Shown here: piece by piece, positions 34,963 through 45,308 of the stretch | Numbering within the stretch: position 1 is the first letter of the stretch | How the letters are laid out: each line of letters opens with the position of its first letter | Origin: Halomonas alkalicola | GTDB lineage: Bacteria; Pseudomonadota; Gammaproteobacteria; Pseudomonadales; Halomonadaceae | DNA: 64,000 nucleotides | Assembly (NCBI RefSeq): GCF_030704205.1 | Contig: NZ_CP131913.1 | Span: forward strand, 2,480,001 to 2,544,000 | Reading direction: 5' to 3' | Program-made: the position numbers and the translations under genes | Notes under the pieces: model-generated | Told to the model about the DNA's origin: nothing | Database searches by the model: none | The model's input: only the letters and a program-made list of their open reading frames with translations

Positions 34963-37559
34963 GAGGTCACCTCCTTCTGGCTCTGCTCCGCAGGGCCTTT
35001 TTCGTTGTGGGGCTTGAACAGGCGCAGGCGGTTGGCGTTGCTCACCACCGTGATGGAGGAGAGCGACATGGCAGCCCCCGCGATCATTGGCGAGAGCAGC
35101 ATCCCGGTGAAGGGGTAGAGCACCCCCGCGGCGATGGGAATGCACAGGGTGTTGTAGCCGAAGGCGCCCACCAGGTTCTGCTTGATGTTGGAGAGCGTCG
35201 CCCGGCTGATCTCGATGGCCGAGGCCACCCCGTGCAGCGAGCCGCGCATCAGGGTGATGCCGGCGCTCTCGATGGCCACGTCGGTGCCCTGGCCGATGGC
35301 GAAGCCCACGTCGGCCCGGGCCAGCGCCGGGGCGTCGTTGATGCCGTCGCCCACCATGCCGACGGTCTCGCCGGCCGCCTGCAGCCGCTCGATCTCGGCG
35401 TGCTTGTCCTCGGGCAAGAGGCCCGCGCGGAACTCGTCGATGCCCACCTCCCGGGCGATGGCGGCGGCGGTGTGCTCGTTGTCGCCGGTCAGCATCACCA
35501 CCTTGAGGCCGTCGGCCTGCAGGCGCTTGATGGCCGCGATGGTGTCATGGCGCAGCGGGTCGCTGATACCGAAGAGTGCGGCCAGCCTGCCATTCACCGC
35601 GAGGTAGACCACGGTGCGCGCCTTCTCCTCCAGCTCGCCGGCCTTCTCCCTGCCGCCGGCCAGGTCGACCCCGGCCTCTTCCAGCAGGCGGGCGTTGCCC
35701 AGCAGCAGCGGCTTGCCCTCAAGCGTCTCGGCCTTTACGCCGCCGCCGGTCACGCTCTCGAAGTGGCGGATCTCGGCGGGCGTTGCGCCGGCCTCTTCCG
35801 CCTGTTCCTCGCAGTAGGCGAGCAGGGCCGCGGCCAGGGGATGCTCGGAGCCGCGCTCCAGGGCCGCCACCAGTGCGAGCACCTGCGGCTCTTCTCCTTC
35901 AAGGATCTCGGCCTCGGTCACGCTGGGCCGGCCCTCGGTGAGGGTGCCGGTCTTGTCCACCACCAGGGTGGTGAGCTTGCTGGCGATCTGCAGCGCCTCG
36001 CCGCTTCTTACCAGCACGCCGTGCTCGGCGGCCTTGCCGACCCCGATCATGGTGGAGATCGGCGTGGCCAGGCCCAGGGCGCAGGGGCAGGCGATGATCA
36101 GCACCGTGGTGGCGGTCACAAGCATATGGATCACCCGCGGCTCGGCGCCGAAGTTGAACCAGGCAAGGGCGGTGAGCACGGCGATGATCATCACCGTGGG
36201 CACGAAGATGCTGGAGACCTTGTCGGCCAGCTCGCCGATGGGCGGGCGGGAGTTCTGGGCGCTGGCCACCTGCTCGGTGATCCGGCCGAGCTTGGTGTCG
36301 GCGCCGACGCGGGTCGCCCGGTAGACCAGCGAGCCCTTGCCGTTCACGGTGCCGGCGCTGACCTCGTCGCCGGCGGCCTTGGCCACCGGCAGCGGCTCGC
36401 CGGTGAGCATGGACTCATCGATATGGCTCTGCCCCTCGGTCACCTCGCCGTCCACCGGCAGGCGCTCGCCGGGGCGCACGCGGATATGGTCGCCCTCGCG
36501 CACCTCGTCGATGTCGAGCTCGCGCTCCTCACCGTCGCGGATCACCCGGGCGGTGCGGCTCTGCAGGTCGAGCAGGCGCTTGAGGGCGTCGCTGGTGCGG
36601 CCCCGGGCGCGCAGCTCCAGGGCGTTGCCCAGCAGCACCAGGCCGATGATCATCGCCGAGGCCTCGAAGTAGATGCCGTGGGCCACCGCGGGCAGCCAGG
36701 GGGCGAAGGCCACCACCGCCATGGAGTAGACCCAGGCGGTACCGGTGCCCATGGCGATCAGGGTGTCCATGTTGGCCTGGTGGTGCTTGAGGTTCTTCCA
36801 GGCGTTGACGAAGAAGTGGCGGCCGGGGCCGGCCAGCACGGCCAGCGTCAGGAGGCCGATCACCAGCCAGAAGAGCCGGCCCATGCCCACCGGGTGGGGG
36901 TGGTAGACGAACATGCTGGCCATCAGCGGCACCGCCAGCGCCAGGGACCAGGCGCTGCCCTTGAGGCGCTGGCGATAGTGCTGGGCGTCCTTCTCGGCGC
37001 GCGCCTCCTCGGCCTGGCGCAGGTCGAGGATCGGCTCGGCCTCGTAGCCGGCCGCCTCCACGGCGCCAATCAGCTCGGCCTCGCTCACGCTGCCGCGCAC
37101 CTGGGCGGTGCGGGTGCCGAAGTTGACCTCCGCGCTGACCACGCCCGGCGTGCGTGCCAGCGCCTTCTGCACGCTGGCCACGCAGCTGGCGCAGGTCATG
37201 CCGCCGATGGAGAGCCGCCGGGTGGTGGCGCGCTCGTCGCGAGCCGATGAGGCCGGCGCGGGTGTCGTCTGTTCTGTGGTCTTGATCTGGGTCTTGGGTT
37301 CGGGTTCGGGCTCGGTCGCGGGACGCTCTTTCTCGCCCGGGGCCGCCTCGAGCTCGCCGGGCGGATAGCCGGCCTCCACCAGCGCCTGGTCCAGGGCCTC
37401 GCCGTTCAGCAGCGTGGTGACTTCCAGGCGCTTCTCGGCCGGCGTGCCGACCACCTCGGCCTCGGGGTCCCGGGCCTGGATTGCCTCGCGCATGCGCTTC
37501 ACGCAGCCCTGGCAGCTCATGCCGGGCACGATACGTTCGAGTGGGGGGCGAGCGTTCAC
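34959..37559 (-). CDS. copA: copper-exporting P1B-type ATPase
   Basis: An 866-residue pump. Two N-terminal metal-binding domains carry C16-x2-C19 (SCQGC) and C123-x2-C126 (TCASC), joined by a proline/glutamate/threonine-rich linker. Then come the transmembrane core with the CPC metal site ([12 protein letters not shown]), the phosphorylation motif DKTGTLTEG, the SEHPLA histidine-proline element and the [10 protein letters not shown] hinge. It exports Cu+ from the cytoplasm. It overlaps the regulator gene upstream by 4 bases and the 25-residue ORF downstream. Confidence 0.95.
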   Translation of the reverse strand: MNARPPLERIVPGMSCQGCVKRMREAIQARDPEAEVVGTPAEKRLEVTTLLNGEALDQALVEAGYPPGELEAAPGEKERPATEPEPEPKTQIKTTEQTTPAPASSARDERATTRRLSIGGMTCASCVASVQKALARTPGVVSAEVNFGTRTAQVRGSVSEAELIGAVEAAGYEAEPILDLRQAEEARAEKDAQHYRQRLKGSAWSLALAVPLMASMFVYHPHPVGMGRLFWLVIGLLTLAVLAGPGRHFFVNAWKNLKHHQANMDTLIAMGTGTAWVYSMAVVAFAPWLPAVAHGIYFEASAMIIGLVLLGNALELRARGRTSDALKRLLDLQSRTARVIRDGEERELDIDEVREGDHIRVRPGERLPVDGEVTEGQSHIDESMLTGEPLPVAKAAGDEVSAGTVNGKGSLVYRATRVGADTKLGRITEQVASAQNSRPPIGELADKVSSIFVPTVMIIAVLTALAWFNFGAEPRVIHMLVTATTVLIIACPCALGLATPISTMIGVGKAAEHGVLVRSGEALQIASKLTTLVVDKTGTLTEGRPSVTEAEILEGEEPQVLALVAALERGSEHPLAAALLAYCEEQAEEAGATPAEIRHFESVTGGGVKAETLEGKPLLLGNARLLEEAGVDLAGGREKAGELEEKARTVVYLAVNGRLAALFGISDPLRHDTIAAIKRLQADGLKVVMLTGDNEHTAAAIAREVGIDEFRAGLLPEDKHAEIERLQAAGETVGMVGDGINDAPALARADVGFAIGQGTDVAIESAGITLMRGSLHGVASAIEISRATLSNIKQNLVGAFGYNTLCIPIAAGVLYPFTGMLLSPMIAGAAMSLSSITVVSNANRLRLFKPHNEKGPAEQSQKEVTS

Positions 37560-38047
37560 GGGGTCTCCTCGCTGGATGTGGCGCCGGTAGGCGCGCGGGG
37601 GGCGTCGCCGCGCTGCTGGTTTTTGCGCAGGTTGTCACGCAGGGGCTCGGGGAAGCTTTCGATCAGCCGGCAGAGGCTGTGGCCGTCCGGGGTGCCGTCG
37701 GGCATCTCGGCCCAGGTCTCGAGTGCCTGTTCCATGCGGGCGGCCAGCGCCTGCAGCTCCTCGATGCGGGCGCGGATCTCCGGCAGCCGGCTGGCCAGCA
37801 GGTCGCGGACCATGGGACAGGGGGAATCGCCCTGGTCGGCGTGGGCAAGGATCTCGCGGATCTCCGCCACGCCGAAGCCCAGGTTGCGGGCGCGATGAAT
37901 GAAGCGCAGGCGCTCCAGGTCACCTCGCTCGAAGAGCTGGTAGCCGTTGTCGGGGTGGCGCCGGGGTTCCAGCAGCCCCTCGCGCACGTAGTGACGGACG
38001 GTCTCGGCGGTGACGCCGGCGGCCCTGGCCAGTTCGCTGACTTTCAT
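37556..38047 (-). CDS. MerR-family metal-responsive regulator (CueR-like)
   Basis: A 163-residue activator with the MerR helix-turn-helix at the N-terminus ([20 protein letters not shown]) and a dimerisation helix. Cysteines in GDSPCPMV and GHSLCRLI could bind the metal, but the spacing is not the CueR C-x7-C pair, so copper specificity is inferred from the copA linkage. The C-terminal tail is rich in P, A and T. It is first in an operon with copA, transcribed from the MerR-type promoter at 38099-38129. Confidence 0.85.
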   Translation of the reverse strand: MKVSELARAAGVTAETVRHYVREGLLEPRRHPDNGYQLFERGDLERLRFIHRARNLGFGVAEIREILAHADQGDSPCPMVRDLLASRLPEIRARIEELQALAARMEQALETWAEMPDGTPDGHSLCRLIESFPEPLRDNLRKNQQRGDAPRAPTGATSSEETP

Positions 38048-38098
38048 GATGACGGTGCCTCTCAGGTCCCGATCTGGTTCTGGTTGCGGATAACCTGA

Positions 38099-38129
38099 GT
38101 GTAAAACCTATGTGTTACCCAAGGGTCAA
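38099..38129 (-). promoter_or_regulatory. MerR-type promoter of the regulator-copA operon
   Basis: On the minus strand, TTGACC (38129-38124) and TTACAC (38104-38099) are separated by 19 bases, the overlong spacing that MerR proteins correct by DNA distortion. The spacer contains an imperfect dyad. It lies about 50 bases before the regulator start, so the operon is probably autoregulated. Confidence 0.75.
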
Positions 38130-38370
38130 GGCGAGCGTGGGAGAAGGCCATGGCGGTTCCGGCACAGCGAAGTGGTGTTGGCTAACTCACTGAAAGTTCG
38201 ATCAATCAAACAGCTGTGCGACCAAAGTATTAGCAATTACGGCATTAAAACGAGCGTTTGGGGTTGAAACGACCGTTGGGTTGCGCGAAAAGGGGAGGGC
38301 ACGCGCCTGTCTCCGCCGAGAGCACACGCCAGTATCAGCGTGAATAACAGAACCCCAAGGGATGGATCAC

Positions 38371-39723
38371 ATGAAGAACAAGTTCAATCGCCTCTCCCTG
38401 GCCGTGGCCATCGCCGCCGCCGCCTTTGCCAGCCAGGCCCATGCGGGCGGCTACCAGATCAACGAGCAGAGCGTCAGCGGCCAGGGCTATGGCCACGCCG
38501 GCCGCAGCTCCAACGTCAACGACGCCTCCATCGTCTTCGGCAACCCGGCCGGCATGTCGTTCCTGGACCGCGCCCAGGTGACCGCGGGCGGGACCTATCT
38601 GAACGTCAATAGTGATATCAAGAACGTGCAAGCTCAGCGTACGCTGGATGCGGGAGTTGCTCAGGGTGGAGCTCCCATGGGGGTACAGGTGCCCATCGGT
38701 GACATTCCCGGTGGTAATGAAGGCGACATGGTGCCTGGGACTCTAGTGCCCTTTGCCTTCTATGCGCAGCCGGTCAATGAGCGGCTGGCCTTCGGTTTTG
38801 GCGTCTATGCTCCCTTCGGCGCCAAGACCGACTACGAGAACGATTTCCAGGGGCGCTATTTCGGTGATTACACCGAGGTGACGGTCATTAGCGCCCAGCC
38901 GACGGTCTCCTATCGCTTCAATGACCAGTGGGCGGTGGGTGTCGGCATCACCTACAACAGGGTGGATGGTGAGCTTCGCAGACAGCTGCCGACCGATCCG
39001 AGCTTCAACCCCGCCGGGGATATCGATTCGCGGGTCGAGAGTGACGACGACGGTTGGGGCTACAACATCGGTGTCATCTATCAGCCGGTTCCCGAGACGA
39101 CGCTGGGCCTGACCTATCGCTCCAAGGTGGACTACACCTTGACGGGTGACTTCCGCGCTTATGATCCCGCGGGCAATGTGGTCCTCGCCGATGATGCCAG
39201 CCTGGACCTGACTACACCCGAGACCGTCAACTTCTCCATCACTCAAGAGATGACCGATCGCCTGAAGCTGATGGCGGGGGCCTCCTGGGTGCGCTGGAGC
39301 CGCTTCGACCAGATCCTGGTAACGGGCAGCCAGGGCGACACCATCACCCAGGAAATCCAGGACTACTCCAACGCCTGGGCCTACTCGCTGGGCGGTGAGT
39401 ATCAGCTGAACCCGCAGCTGGCGCTGCGTGCCGGTATCACCCTGGACTTCACTCCGACCAATAATGATCGCCGTAGCGTGCGTATCCCCTCAGATGACCG
39501 TCGGATCTTCTCCATCGGTGCAGGCTGGAGTCCGACCGACGACCTCACCCTGGACTTCGCCTACTCCTACCTGACCGAACGCGGGACAAGCGTTAGCCAG
39601 GAGCGTGAAGACCTGCTGGCCAGCGAGGCAACGGGCGGCGTGCCGGTCGGTGGGGCCACCTACTCCGCCGACTACAAGAACGAGGCCCATGGCTTCGGCG
39701 CCCAGCTGACCTACCGCTTCTGA
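38371..39723 (+). CDS. FadL/OmpP1-type outer membrane transporter
   Basis: A 450-residue protein with a signal peptide cut after SQAHA, then GGYQINEQSVSGQGYGHAGR and VNDASIVFGNPAGMS, the FadL plug/hatch signature. The rest alternates as a 14-strand barrel and ends in YRF, the C-terminal phenylalanine needed for outer membrane assembly. It likely takes up long-chain fatty acids or other hydrophobic compounds. The second ATG (38371) is chosen for its AGGG spacing; 38362 is possible. The 323-bp gap upstream shows no other gene. Confidence 0.9.
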   Translation: MKNKFNRLSLAVAIAAAAFASQAHAGGYQINEQSVSGQGYGHAGRSSNVNDASIVFGNPAGMSFLDRAQVTAGGTYLNVNSDIKNVQAQRTLDAGVAQGGAPMGVQVPIGDIPGGNEGDMVPGTLVPFAFYAQPVNERLAFGFGVYAPFGAKTDYENDFQGRYFGDYTEVTVISAQPTVSYRFNDQWAVGVGITYNRVDGELRRQLPTDPSFNPAGDIDSRVESDDDGWGYNIGVIYQPVPETTLGLTYRSKVDYTLTGDFRAYDPAGNVVLADDASLDLTTPETVNFSITQEMTDRLKLMAGASWVRWSRFDQILVTGSQGDTITQEIQDYSNAWAYSLGGEYQLNPQLALRAGITLDFTPTNNDRRSVRIPSDDRRIFSIGAGWSPTDDLTLDFAYSYLTERGTSVSQEREDLLASEATGGVPVGGATYSADYKNEAHGFGAQLTYRF

Positions 39724-39747
39724 GCGGCAGCCCGCCAGGTGTGCCCA

Positions 39748-39773
39748 GGAAACCCGGCCTCGGCCGGGTTTCC
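39748..39773 (+). terminator. terminator after the fadL-type gene
   Basis: Stem GGAAACCCGGCC / GGCCGGGTTTCC with a two-base centre (the real loop is larger), 25 bases past the stop. There is no separate T-run. Confidence 0.7.
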
Positions 39774-39931
39774 CGCATCTGGGCCCGGGGCAGGCCCAGA
39801 CGCCGCACCGCGGCGGATGCGGGGTGGCGCCAGGTTCGCTACAATGGACGACTTTTCCGAGCCGCCGCGGCCCCGGCGCGATGCCGCACCGCGGCGGCCG
39901 CTTTTCCACTGCAGATTCAGGCGAGTGAGCC

Positions 39932-41030
39932 ATGCTGGAAACCAACCCCATCCACAACCTCATCAAGGACCTGTCTGAGCGGACAGACGTCCTGAGGGGG
40001 TATCTTTGACTATGCCGAGAAGAAAGACCGGCTAGAGGAAGTCTCCCGGGAGCTCGAGGACCCGGCCATCTGGAACGATCCGGACTACGCCCAGAAGCTC
40101 GGCAAGGAGCGCGCCTCGCTGGAGGTGATCGTCGAGACCATCGACGAGCTGGAGCAGGGCCTGGCGGACAGCCGTGACCTGCTGGAGCTGGCCGAGATGG
40201 AGGAGGATCAGGCCACGGCCGACGAGGTCCAGAAGGAGCTCGACGGCATGAAGGCGAGCCTCGAGAAGCTTGAGTTCCGCCGCATGTTCTCCGGCGAGAT
40301 GGACCCCAACAACGCCTACCTGGACATCCAGTCGGGCTCCGGCGGCACCGAGGCCCAGGACTGGGCCAACATGCTGCTGCGCATGTACCTGCGCTGGGCC
40401 GAGCATCACGGCTTCAAGGCCGAGATCACCGAGCTCTCCGCCGGCGAGGTGGCGGGCATCAAGTCGGCCACGGTGCATATCCAGGGCGACCACGCCTTCG
40501 GCTGGCTGCGCACCGAGACCGGCGTGCACCGCCTGGTGCGCAAGAGCCCGTTCGATTCCGGCGGCCGTCGCCACACCTCCTTCTGCTCGGTGTTCCTGTC
40601 ACCGGAGATCGACGACAGCTTCGAGGTCGAGATCAACCCGGCGGATCTGCGCGTCGATACCTACCGCTCCAGCGGCGCCGGCGGCCAGCACGTCAATACC
40701 ACCGACTCGGCGGTGCGGATCACCCACGAGCCCACCGGTATCGTGGTGGCCTGCCAGAGCCAGCGCAGCCAGCACGCCAACCGCGACTTCGCCATGAAGC
40801 AGCTCAAGGCGCGGCTGTGGGAGCACGAGATGGAGAAGCGCAACGCCGCCAAGCAGGAGGCGGAGGACTCCAAGGCCGATATCGGCTGGGGCAGCCAGAT
40901 CCGCTCCTACGTGCTGGACGACCAGCGCATCAAGGACCTGCGTACCGGCGTGCAGACCAGCAATTGCGACAAGGTGCTGGACGGCGACCTGGACCAGTTC
41001 ATTGTCGCCAGCCTCAAGCAAGGATTGTAA
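39932..41030 (+). CDS. prfB: peptide chain release factor 2, programmed +1 frameshift
   Basis: The ATG at 39932 opens 25 codons ([20 protein letters not shown]...) ending in CTT TGA. The slip site is the classic AGGGGGTATCTTTGAC: an internal Shine-Dalgarno AGGGGG, then CUU at 40004-40006 and UGA at 40007-40009. After a +1 shift, translation continues from GAC (40008) to TAA 41028-41030, 365 residues in all. The SPF anticodon-like motif ([11 protein letters not shown]) and GGQ ([15 protein letters not shown]) are intact. RF2 decodes UGA/UAA and its own level controls the shift. lysS follows at once. Confidence 0.97.
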
Positions 41031-41034
41031 CGAC

Positions 41035-42576
41035 ATGGCCAACGAGAGCCCCTCCCCGCAGCAGGACGAGAACCGCCTGATCGCCGAGCGCCGTGCCAAG
41101 CTGGCCGCGCGCCGCGAGCGTGCCGCCGAGCGCGGCGAGAGCGCCTTCCCCAACGACTTCCGCCGCGACAGCCATGCCGCCGAGCTGATCGCTGAGCTGG
41201 GCGACAAGGAGAAGGAAGAGCTGGAGGCGCTGGACCGCCAGGCCAGCGTGGCCGGGCGCATCATGCGCAAGCGCGGGCCCTTCGTCGTCATCCAGGACGT
41301 CAGCGGCCAGATCCAGCTCTACGTCGACAAGAAGGGCCTGCCGGCGGAGACCCTCGAGGAGATCAAGGGCTGGGACATCGGCGACATCGTCGCGGCGCGC
41401 GGACCGGTGCACAAGTCCGGCAAGGGCGATCTCTACGTGATGATGGTGGAGGCGAAGCTGCTCACCAAGAGCCTGCGCCCGCTGCCGGACAAGTTCCACG
41501 GCCTCACCGATCTCGAGGCGCGCTACCGCCAGCGCTACGTCGACCTGATCATGAACCCGGACTCGCGCCAGGTGTTCGAGACCCGCGCCGGGGTGATCAG
41601 CGCCATGCGCCGCTTCTTCGAGGCGCGCGGCTACATGGAGGTGGAGACCCCCATGCTGCAGGCGATCCCCGGCGGCGCCACCGCGCGCCCCTTCAAGACC
41701 CACCACAACGCGCTGGACATCGACATGTTCCTGCGTATCGCGCCTGAGCTCTACCTCAAGCGCCTGGTGGTAGGCGGCTTCGAGAAGGTCTTCGAGATCA
41801 ACCGCAACTTCCGCAACGAAGGGCTCTCCACTCGGCACAACCCCGAGTTCACCATGATCGAGTTCTACCAGGCCTACGCGGACTACCACGACCTGATGGA
41901 CCTCACCGAGGAGATGCTGCGCGCGATCACCCAGGAGGTGCTGGGCACCACCACGGTGGTCAACACCGTGCGCAACAGCGAGGGCGAGGTGCTCGAGCAC
42001 TACGAGTACGATTTCGGCAGCCCGCTGAAGCGGATCACCGTGTTCGACGCGATTCTCGAATACAACCCGGACATCCACGCCGAGGCGCTGGCCGACGAGG
42101 CCGCCGCCCGCCAGATCGCCGAGCGCCTGGACATCGACGTCAAGGACGGCTGGGGCCTGGGCAAGATCCAGATCGAGATCTTCGAGAAGACCGTGGAGCA
42201 CCGCCTCAAGCAGCCCACCTTCGTGACCGAGTACCCCACCGAGGTGAGCCCCCTGGCGCGGCGCAAGGATGCCAACCCCTTCGTCACCGAGCGCTTCGAG
42301 TTCTTCGTGGGCGGCCGCGAGATCGCCAACGGCTTCTCAGAGCTCAACGACGCCGAGGACCAGGCCGAGCGCTTCCGCGAGCAGGTGGCGGAGAAGGAGG
42401 CCGGCGACGACGAGGCGATGTACTTTGATGCCGACTACGTGCGCGCGCTCGAATATGGCCTGCCGCCCACCGCGGGCGAGGGCATCGGCATCGACCGCCT
42501 GGTGATGCTGCTGACCGACAGCGCCTCGATCCGCGATGTGCTGCTGTTCCCGGCCATGCGCCCCGAGGTGGATTGA
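41035..42576 (+). CDS. lysS: lysyl-tRNA synthetase, class II
   Basis: A 513-residue enzyme with an N-terminal OB-fold anticodon domain ([20 protein letters not shown]) and a class II core: motif 2 [18 protein letters not shown], motif 3 [11 protein letters not shown]. The ATG at 41035 is 4 bases after the prfB stop with AAGGA upstream. prfB-lysS is a conserved pair. Confidence 0.97.
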   Translation: MANESPSPQQDENRLIAERRAKLAARRERAAERGESAFPNDFRRDSHAAELIAELGDKEKEELEALDRQASVAGRIMRKRGPFVVIQDVSGQIQLYVDKKGLPAETLEEIKGWDIGDIVAARGPVHKSGKGDLYVMMVEAKLLTKSLRPLPDKFHGLTDLEARYRQRYVDLIMNPDSRQVFETRAGVISAMRRFFEARGYMEVETPMLQAIPGGATARPFKTHHNALDIDMFLRIAPELYLKRLVVGGFEKVFEINRNFRNEGLSTRHNPEFTMIEFYQAYADYHDLMDLTEEMLRAITQEVLGTTTVVNTVRNSEGEVLEHYEYDFGSPLKRITVFDAILEYNPDIHAEALADEAAARQIAERLDIDVKDGWGLGKIQIEIFEKTVEHRLKQPTFVTEYPTEVSPLARRKDANPFVTERFEFFVGGREIANGFSELNDAEDQAERFREQVAEKEAGDDEAMYFDADYVRALEYGLPPTAGEGIGIDRLVMLLTDSASIRDVLLFPAMRPEVD

Positions 42577-42660
42577 GGGGCGTCTGTCAGTTGCCGAGGA
42601 TGAGGGGCGCCGGGGGCAGGTCGTAGAGGAGGTCTTTTGCCAGGGAAGGCAAAAGTAGCG

Positions 42661-42689
42661 TACAGGGAAGTATTCACAGCGCCTCCTCG
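42661..42689 (-). repeat. 29-bp dispersed repeat, copy 1
   Basis: Read on the minus strand this is CGAGGAGGCGCTGTGAATAC followed by TTCCCTGTA. The same sequence with two changes lies on the plus strand at 47090-47118. Both copies are intergenic. Confidence 0.7.
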
Positions 42690-42797
42690 TAGGCCTGCCG
42701 CCGGAACAGCCCCGTGTGGTTTCTGGTGCGGGAAGCATTGGTAAACCCTGCGGCCAGCGCCCATAATGGTCATCGTTTCGACGTCGAGGAGACCACC

Positions 42798-43184
42798 ATG
42801 AAACTGCTCAACCGCTCTGCCCTGAGCGTCCGCCCTACCCAGCATTTCGTGGACTGGATCAATGCCCTTGAGCCGACGATGGGGGATGACGATATCGCCC
42901 TGGCTGACGTCGAGCGCGAAAGCACGGTCTATCTGATTCCCGAGATGGACACCCCGGAGGCCCTGGAGGGCTTCGTGCGCGAGCGCTACCTCGAGATCCT
43001 CGAGACCGAGCTGCGCGCCTGGGAGGAGGACGAGCGCCAGTGGCCCGAGACCATCGACTGGCCGCTGTTCCAGCGCTTCCTGCAGGTGGAGCACAGCTAC
43101 CTGGCCATCGACCTCGACGACGAGGCGGCCCTCGAGATCTCCGAGGTCGACGACTCGCTGCTGATGGACGTCGACCAGGACTAG
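42798..43184 (+). CDS. conserved acidic protein, unknown function
   Basis: A 128-residue cytoplasmic protein ([20 protein letters not shown]...), very acidic at the C-terminus ([13 protein letters not shown]). ATG 42798 has a GAGGAGA site 6 bases upstream; the open frame before it is intergenic. It resembles small uncharacterised proteins of Halomonas and Pseudomonas with a VxP-T-x-x-F-x-D-W start. It is monocistronic, with a terminator at 43209. Confidence 0.75.
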   Translation: MKLLNRSALSVRPTQHFVDWINALEPTMGDDDIALADVERESTVYLIPEMDTPEALEGFVRERYLEILETELRAWEEDERQWPETIDWPLFQRFLQVEHSYLAIDLDDEAALEISEVDDSLLMDVDQD

Positions 43185-43208
43185 GCCCCGCCCGAAAACT
43201 GGCAGCAT

Positions 43209-43230
43209 GAAACCGGCTCCGGCCGGTTTC
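43209..43230 (+). terminator. terminator of the acidic-protein gene
   Basis: Stem GAAACCGGC / GCCGGTTTC with loop TCCG, then TTCGTGTT. Confidence 0.8.
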
Positions 43231-43258
43231 TTCGTGTTGAACCCCGATGGAAGATGGA

Positions 43259-44665
43259 ATGAGCCGACTCTTCGCGTCCCGCCCCGGCGACGATGGCCTG
43301 CCGGGCCCCGAGCGGCGCCTGGCCGTGCTGGCGCTGATCCTCGGCACCCTGATGGCGGTGGTGGATACCACCATGATCAACATCGCGCTGCCCTCCATCG
43401 CAGCGGGGCTCGAGGTGCCCGCCTCTCGGGCGGTATGGGTCACCAACCTCTTCCAGATCAGCTGTGCCGCCTTCCTGCTGGTCTTCGCCGCGCTCAGCGA
43501 GCTGGTCAGCCGGCGGCGGATCTACGTGGCCGGGGTGGGCATCTTCACCCTGGCCTCCGTGGGCTGCGCGCTCTCCACCAGTCTGGAGACGCTGCTGCTG
43601 TTCCGCGCCCTGCAGGGGCTGGGGGCGGCGGCGACCCTCTCCATCGGGCCCTCGCTCTACCGCTCCATCTTTCCCTCGCGCCTTTTGGGCTCGGCGCTGG
43701 GGCTCTCGGCCATGGTGGTGGCCGGCGGCTATGCGGCGGGGCCGGCCATCGGCGGCGTGCTGCTCTCGGTAGCGGACTGGCCCTGGTTGTTTGCCCTGCA
43801 CCTGCCGCTGGGGGCGGTGGCCGTGGTGTTGGCCTGGAAGGCGCTGCCGCGGGAGGCGGGTCGCCGCGGCGGCTTCGACCTGGCCGGGGCGCTGCTCTCG
43901 GTGGCCATGCTGTGCGGCTTCTTCCTGGCCATGGACGGCGTCGGCCACGGCATGCCGACGTCGCAGGTGGCCGCCTGGCTGGCGCTGAGCGTGGCGGCGG
44001 CGCTGCTCTTCCTGCGCCGCCAGCGGCGCGCCCGCCATCCGCTGATGCCGCTGTCGATCTTCAATGAGCCGCGCTTCAGCCTGGCGCTGGTGGCCCAGGG
44101 CACCGCCTTCGTGGGCCAGGGGCTCGCCTTCGTGGCGCTCTCCTTCCTGTTCCAGAGCGAGATGGGCTTCACACCCCTGGAGACCGCCTGGCTATTCACC
44201 CCCTGGCCGCTGGCCATCATGCTGGTGGGCCCGCGCGCCGGCCGCCTGGCCGATCGCGTGAACCCCAGCCTGCTCTCGAGCGCCGGGCTCGCCCTGATGC
44301 TGGCAGGGCTCGTGCTGCTGGCGCGGCTTCCCGCTGAGGCGGGGGTGGTCGAGGTGCTGTGGCGCATGCTGCTGTGCGGGGTCGGCTTCGGGCTCTTCCA
44401 GCCGCCCAACAACCGCGAGCTGATGAGCACCGTACCCCGCGAGCGCAGCGCCAACGCCTCCGGCATCATGAGCACCTCGCGCACCGTGGGGCAGTCGTTC
44501 GGGGTCGCCCTGGTGGGCGCCTTCCTGGCCACCGGCATGCCGGTGCAGGCGACGCTCTGGCTCGGCGCCCTGGCCACGCTGCTGGCGCTGGGCGCGAGCC
44601 TGGCCCGGGTGCCGCTGGCCGGCGCCGCCCAGCGGAGCGCCAAGCAGGCCGCCGCGGGCGAGTGA
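43259..44665 (+). CDS. MFS drug:H+ antiporter, 14-helix (DHA2) type
   Basis: A 468-residue major facilitator protein with about 14 helices. The first helix LALILGTLMAVVDTTMINIA and loop ALPSIAAGL carry the motif D1 signature (D-T-T/V-I-V-N-x-A-L-P) of the DHA2/EmrB group. GPSLYRSIFPSRLLGSALG is like motif A-linked loops. A multidrug or dye exporter is likely; the substrate is unknown. ATG 43259 has GGAAG upstream; 43247 is an alternative start without a ribosome site. Confidence 0.85.
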   Translation: MSRLFASRPGDDGLPGPERRLAVLALILGTLMAVVDTTMINIALPSIAAGLEVPASRAVWVTNLFQISCAAFLLVFAALSELVSRRRIYVAGVGIFTLASVGCALSTSLETLLLFRALQGLGAAATLSIGPSLYRSIFPSRLLGSALGLSAMVVAGGYAAGPAIGGVLLSVADWPWLFALHLPLGAVAVVLAWKALPREAGRRGGFDLAGALLSVAMLCGFFLAMDGVGHGMPTSQVAAWLALSVAAALLFLRRQRRARHPLMPLSIFNEPRFSLALVAQGTAFVGQGLAFVALSFLFQSEMGFTPLETAWLFTPWPLAIMLVGPRAGRLADRVNPSLLSSAGLALMLAGLVLLARLPAEAGVVEVLWRMLLCGVGFGLFQPPNNRELMSTVPRERSANASGIMSTSRTVGQSFGVALVGAFLATGMPVQATLWLGALATLLALGASLARVPLAGAAQRSAKQAAAGE

Positions 44666-44760
44666 GCTGCATCGTTACCGCTCGATAGAGAGCGTATAAT
44701 GGAAGGCCAATTTTGCTCTCCGCCAACTCGCGTGAATCTTTGTTGCGGCTGATCCGCTAC

Positions 44761-44862
44761 TGTGGGAGCTGGGCTTTGCCCGGCGAATGGAGACCGAAGG
44801 GCTCCTGGCGGCGTGCTCCAACTCCAGCAACACCGCCGGGGCGCCTGCGGCGCCATTCGTCG
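44761..44862. repeat. REP/BIME-like repeat
   Basis: It begins TGTGGGAGCTGGGCTTTGCC, then CGGCGAATGGAGACC. The whole ~100 bases match the right part of the 12908-13026 BIME in inverse orientation, ending at the hairpin GGCGCCTGCGGCGCC. It fills much of the 331-bp gap between the MFS gene and bolA. Confidence 0.75.
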
Positions 44863-44996
44863 AGGCGTCGAACCGTCGGCAGAGCCGATCTCCCACCAGT
44901 AGCTTCAAGCTCCGTGAATGCTTGAAAGGCAACGGCAACTTAGAATCTCTCGCCAGTCTGCGAAGAGCCCTTTACTCGATCAATCCGGGAGCCGCC

Positions 44997-45308
44997 ATGA
45001 GCATTCAGGCCACCATCGAAGAGAAGCTGCAGGCCCTCGCGCCCGTCTTTCTGGCGGTGGAGAACGAGAGCCATCGGCACAATGTGCCGGCCAATTCCGA
45101 GACCCACTTCAAGGTCACCCTCGTCTCCGAGCGTCTCGAGGGGCTGATGCCGGTCAAGCGCCACCAACAGGTCTATGCCCTGCTGGCCGATGAGCTGGCC
45201 GGCCCGGTCCACGCCCTGGCGCTGCACCTCTACACTCCCGCCGAGTGGCAGGCCAGCGGCCAGAGCCGGCCCGATTCGCCCGACTGTCGGGGTGGCAGCA
45301 AGTCGTGA
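44997..45308 (+). CDS. bolA: BolA-family protein
   Basis: A 103-residue protein with the BolA fold: ENESHRHNVPANSETHFKVT (the conserved H-x-V-x3-E-S-H-F element) and VSERLEGLMPVKRHQQVYAL with the RHQ/RHR motif. BolA proteins work with monothiol glutaredoxins in iron handling and affect cell shape. ATG 44997 follows GGGAGCC; the longer upstream frame is REP sequence. It overlaps the next gene by 4 bases. Confidence 0.92.
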   Translation: MSIQATIEEKLQALAPVFLAVENESHRHNVPANSETHFKVTLVSERLEGLMPVKRHQQVYALLADELAGPVHALALHLYTPAEWQASGQSRPDSPDCRGGSKS

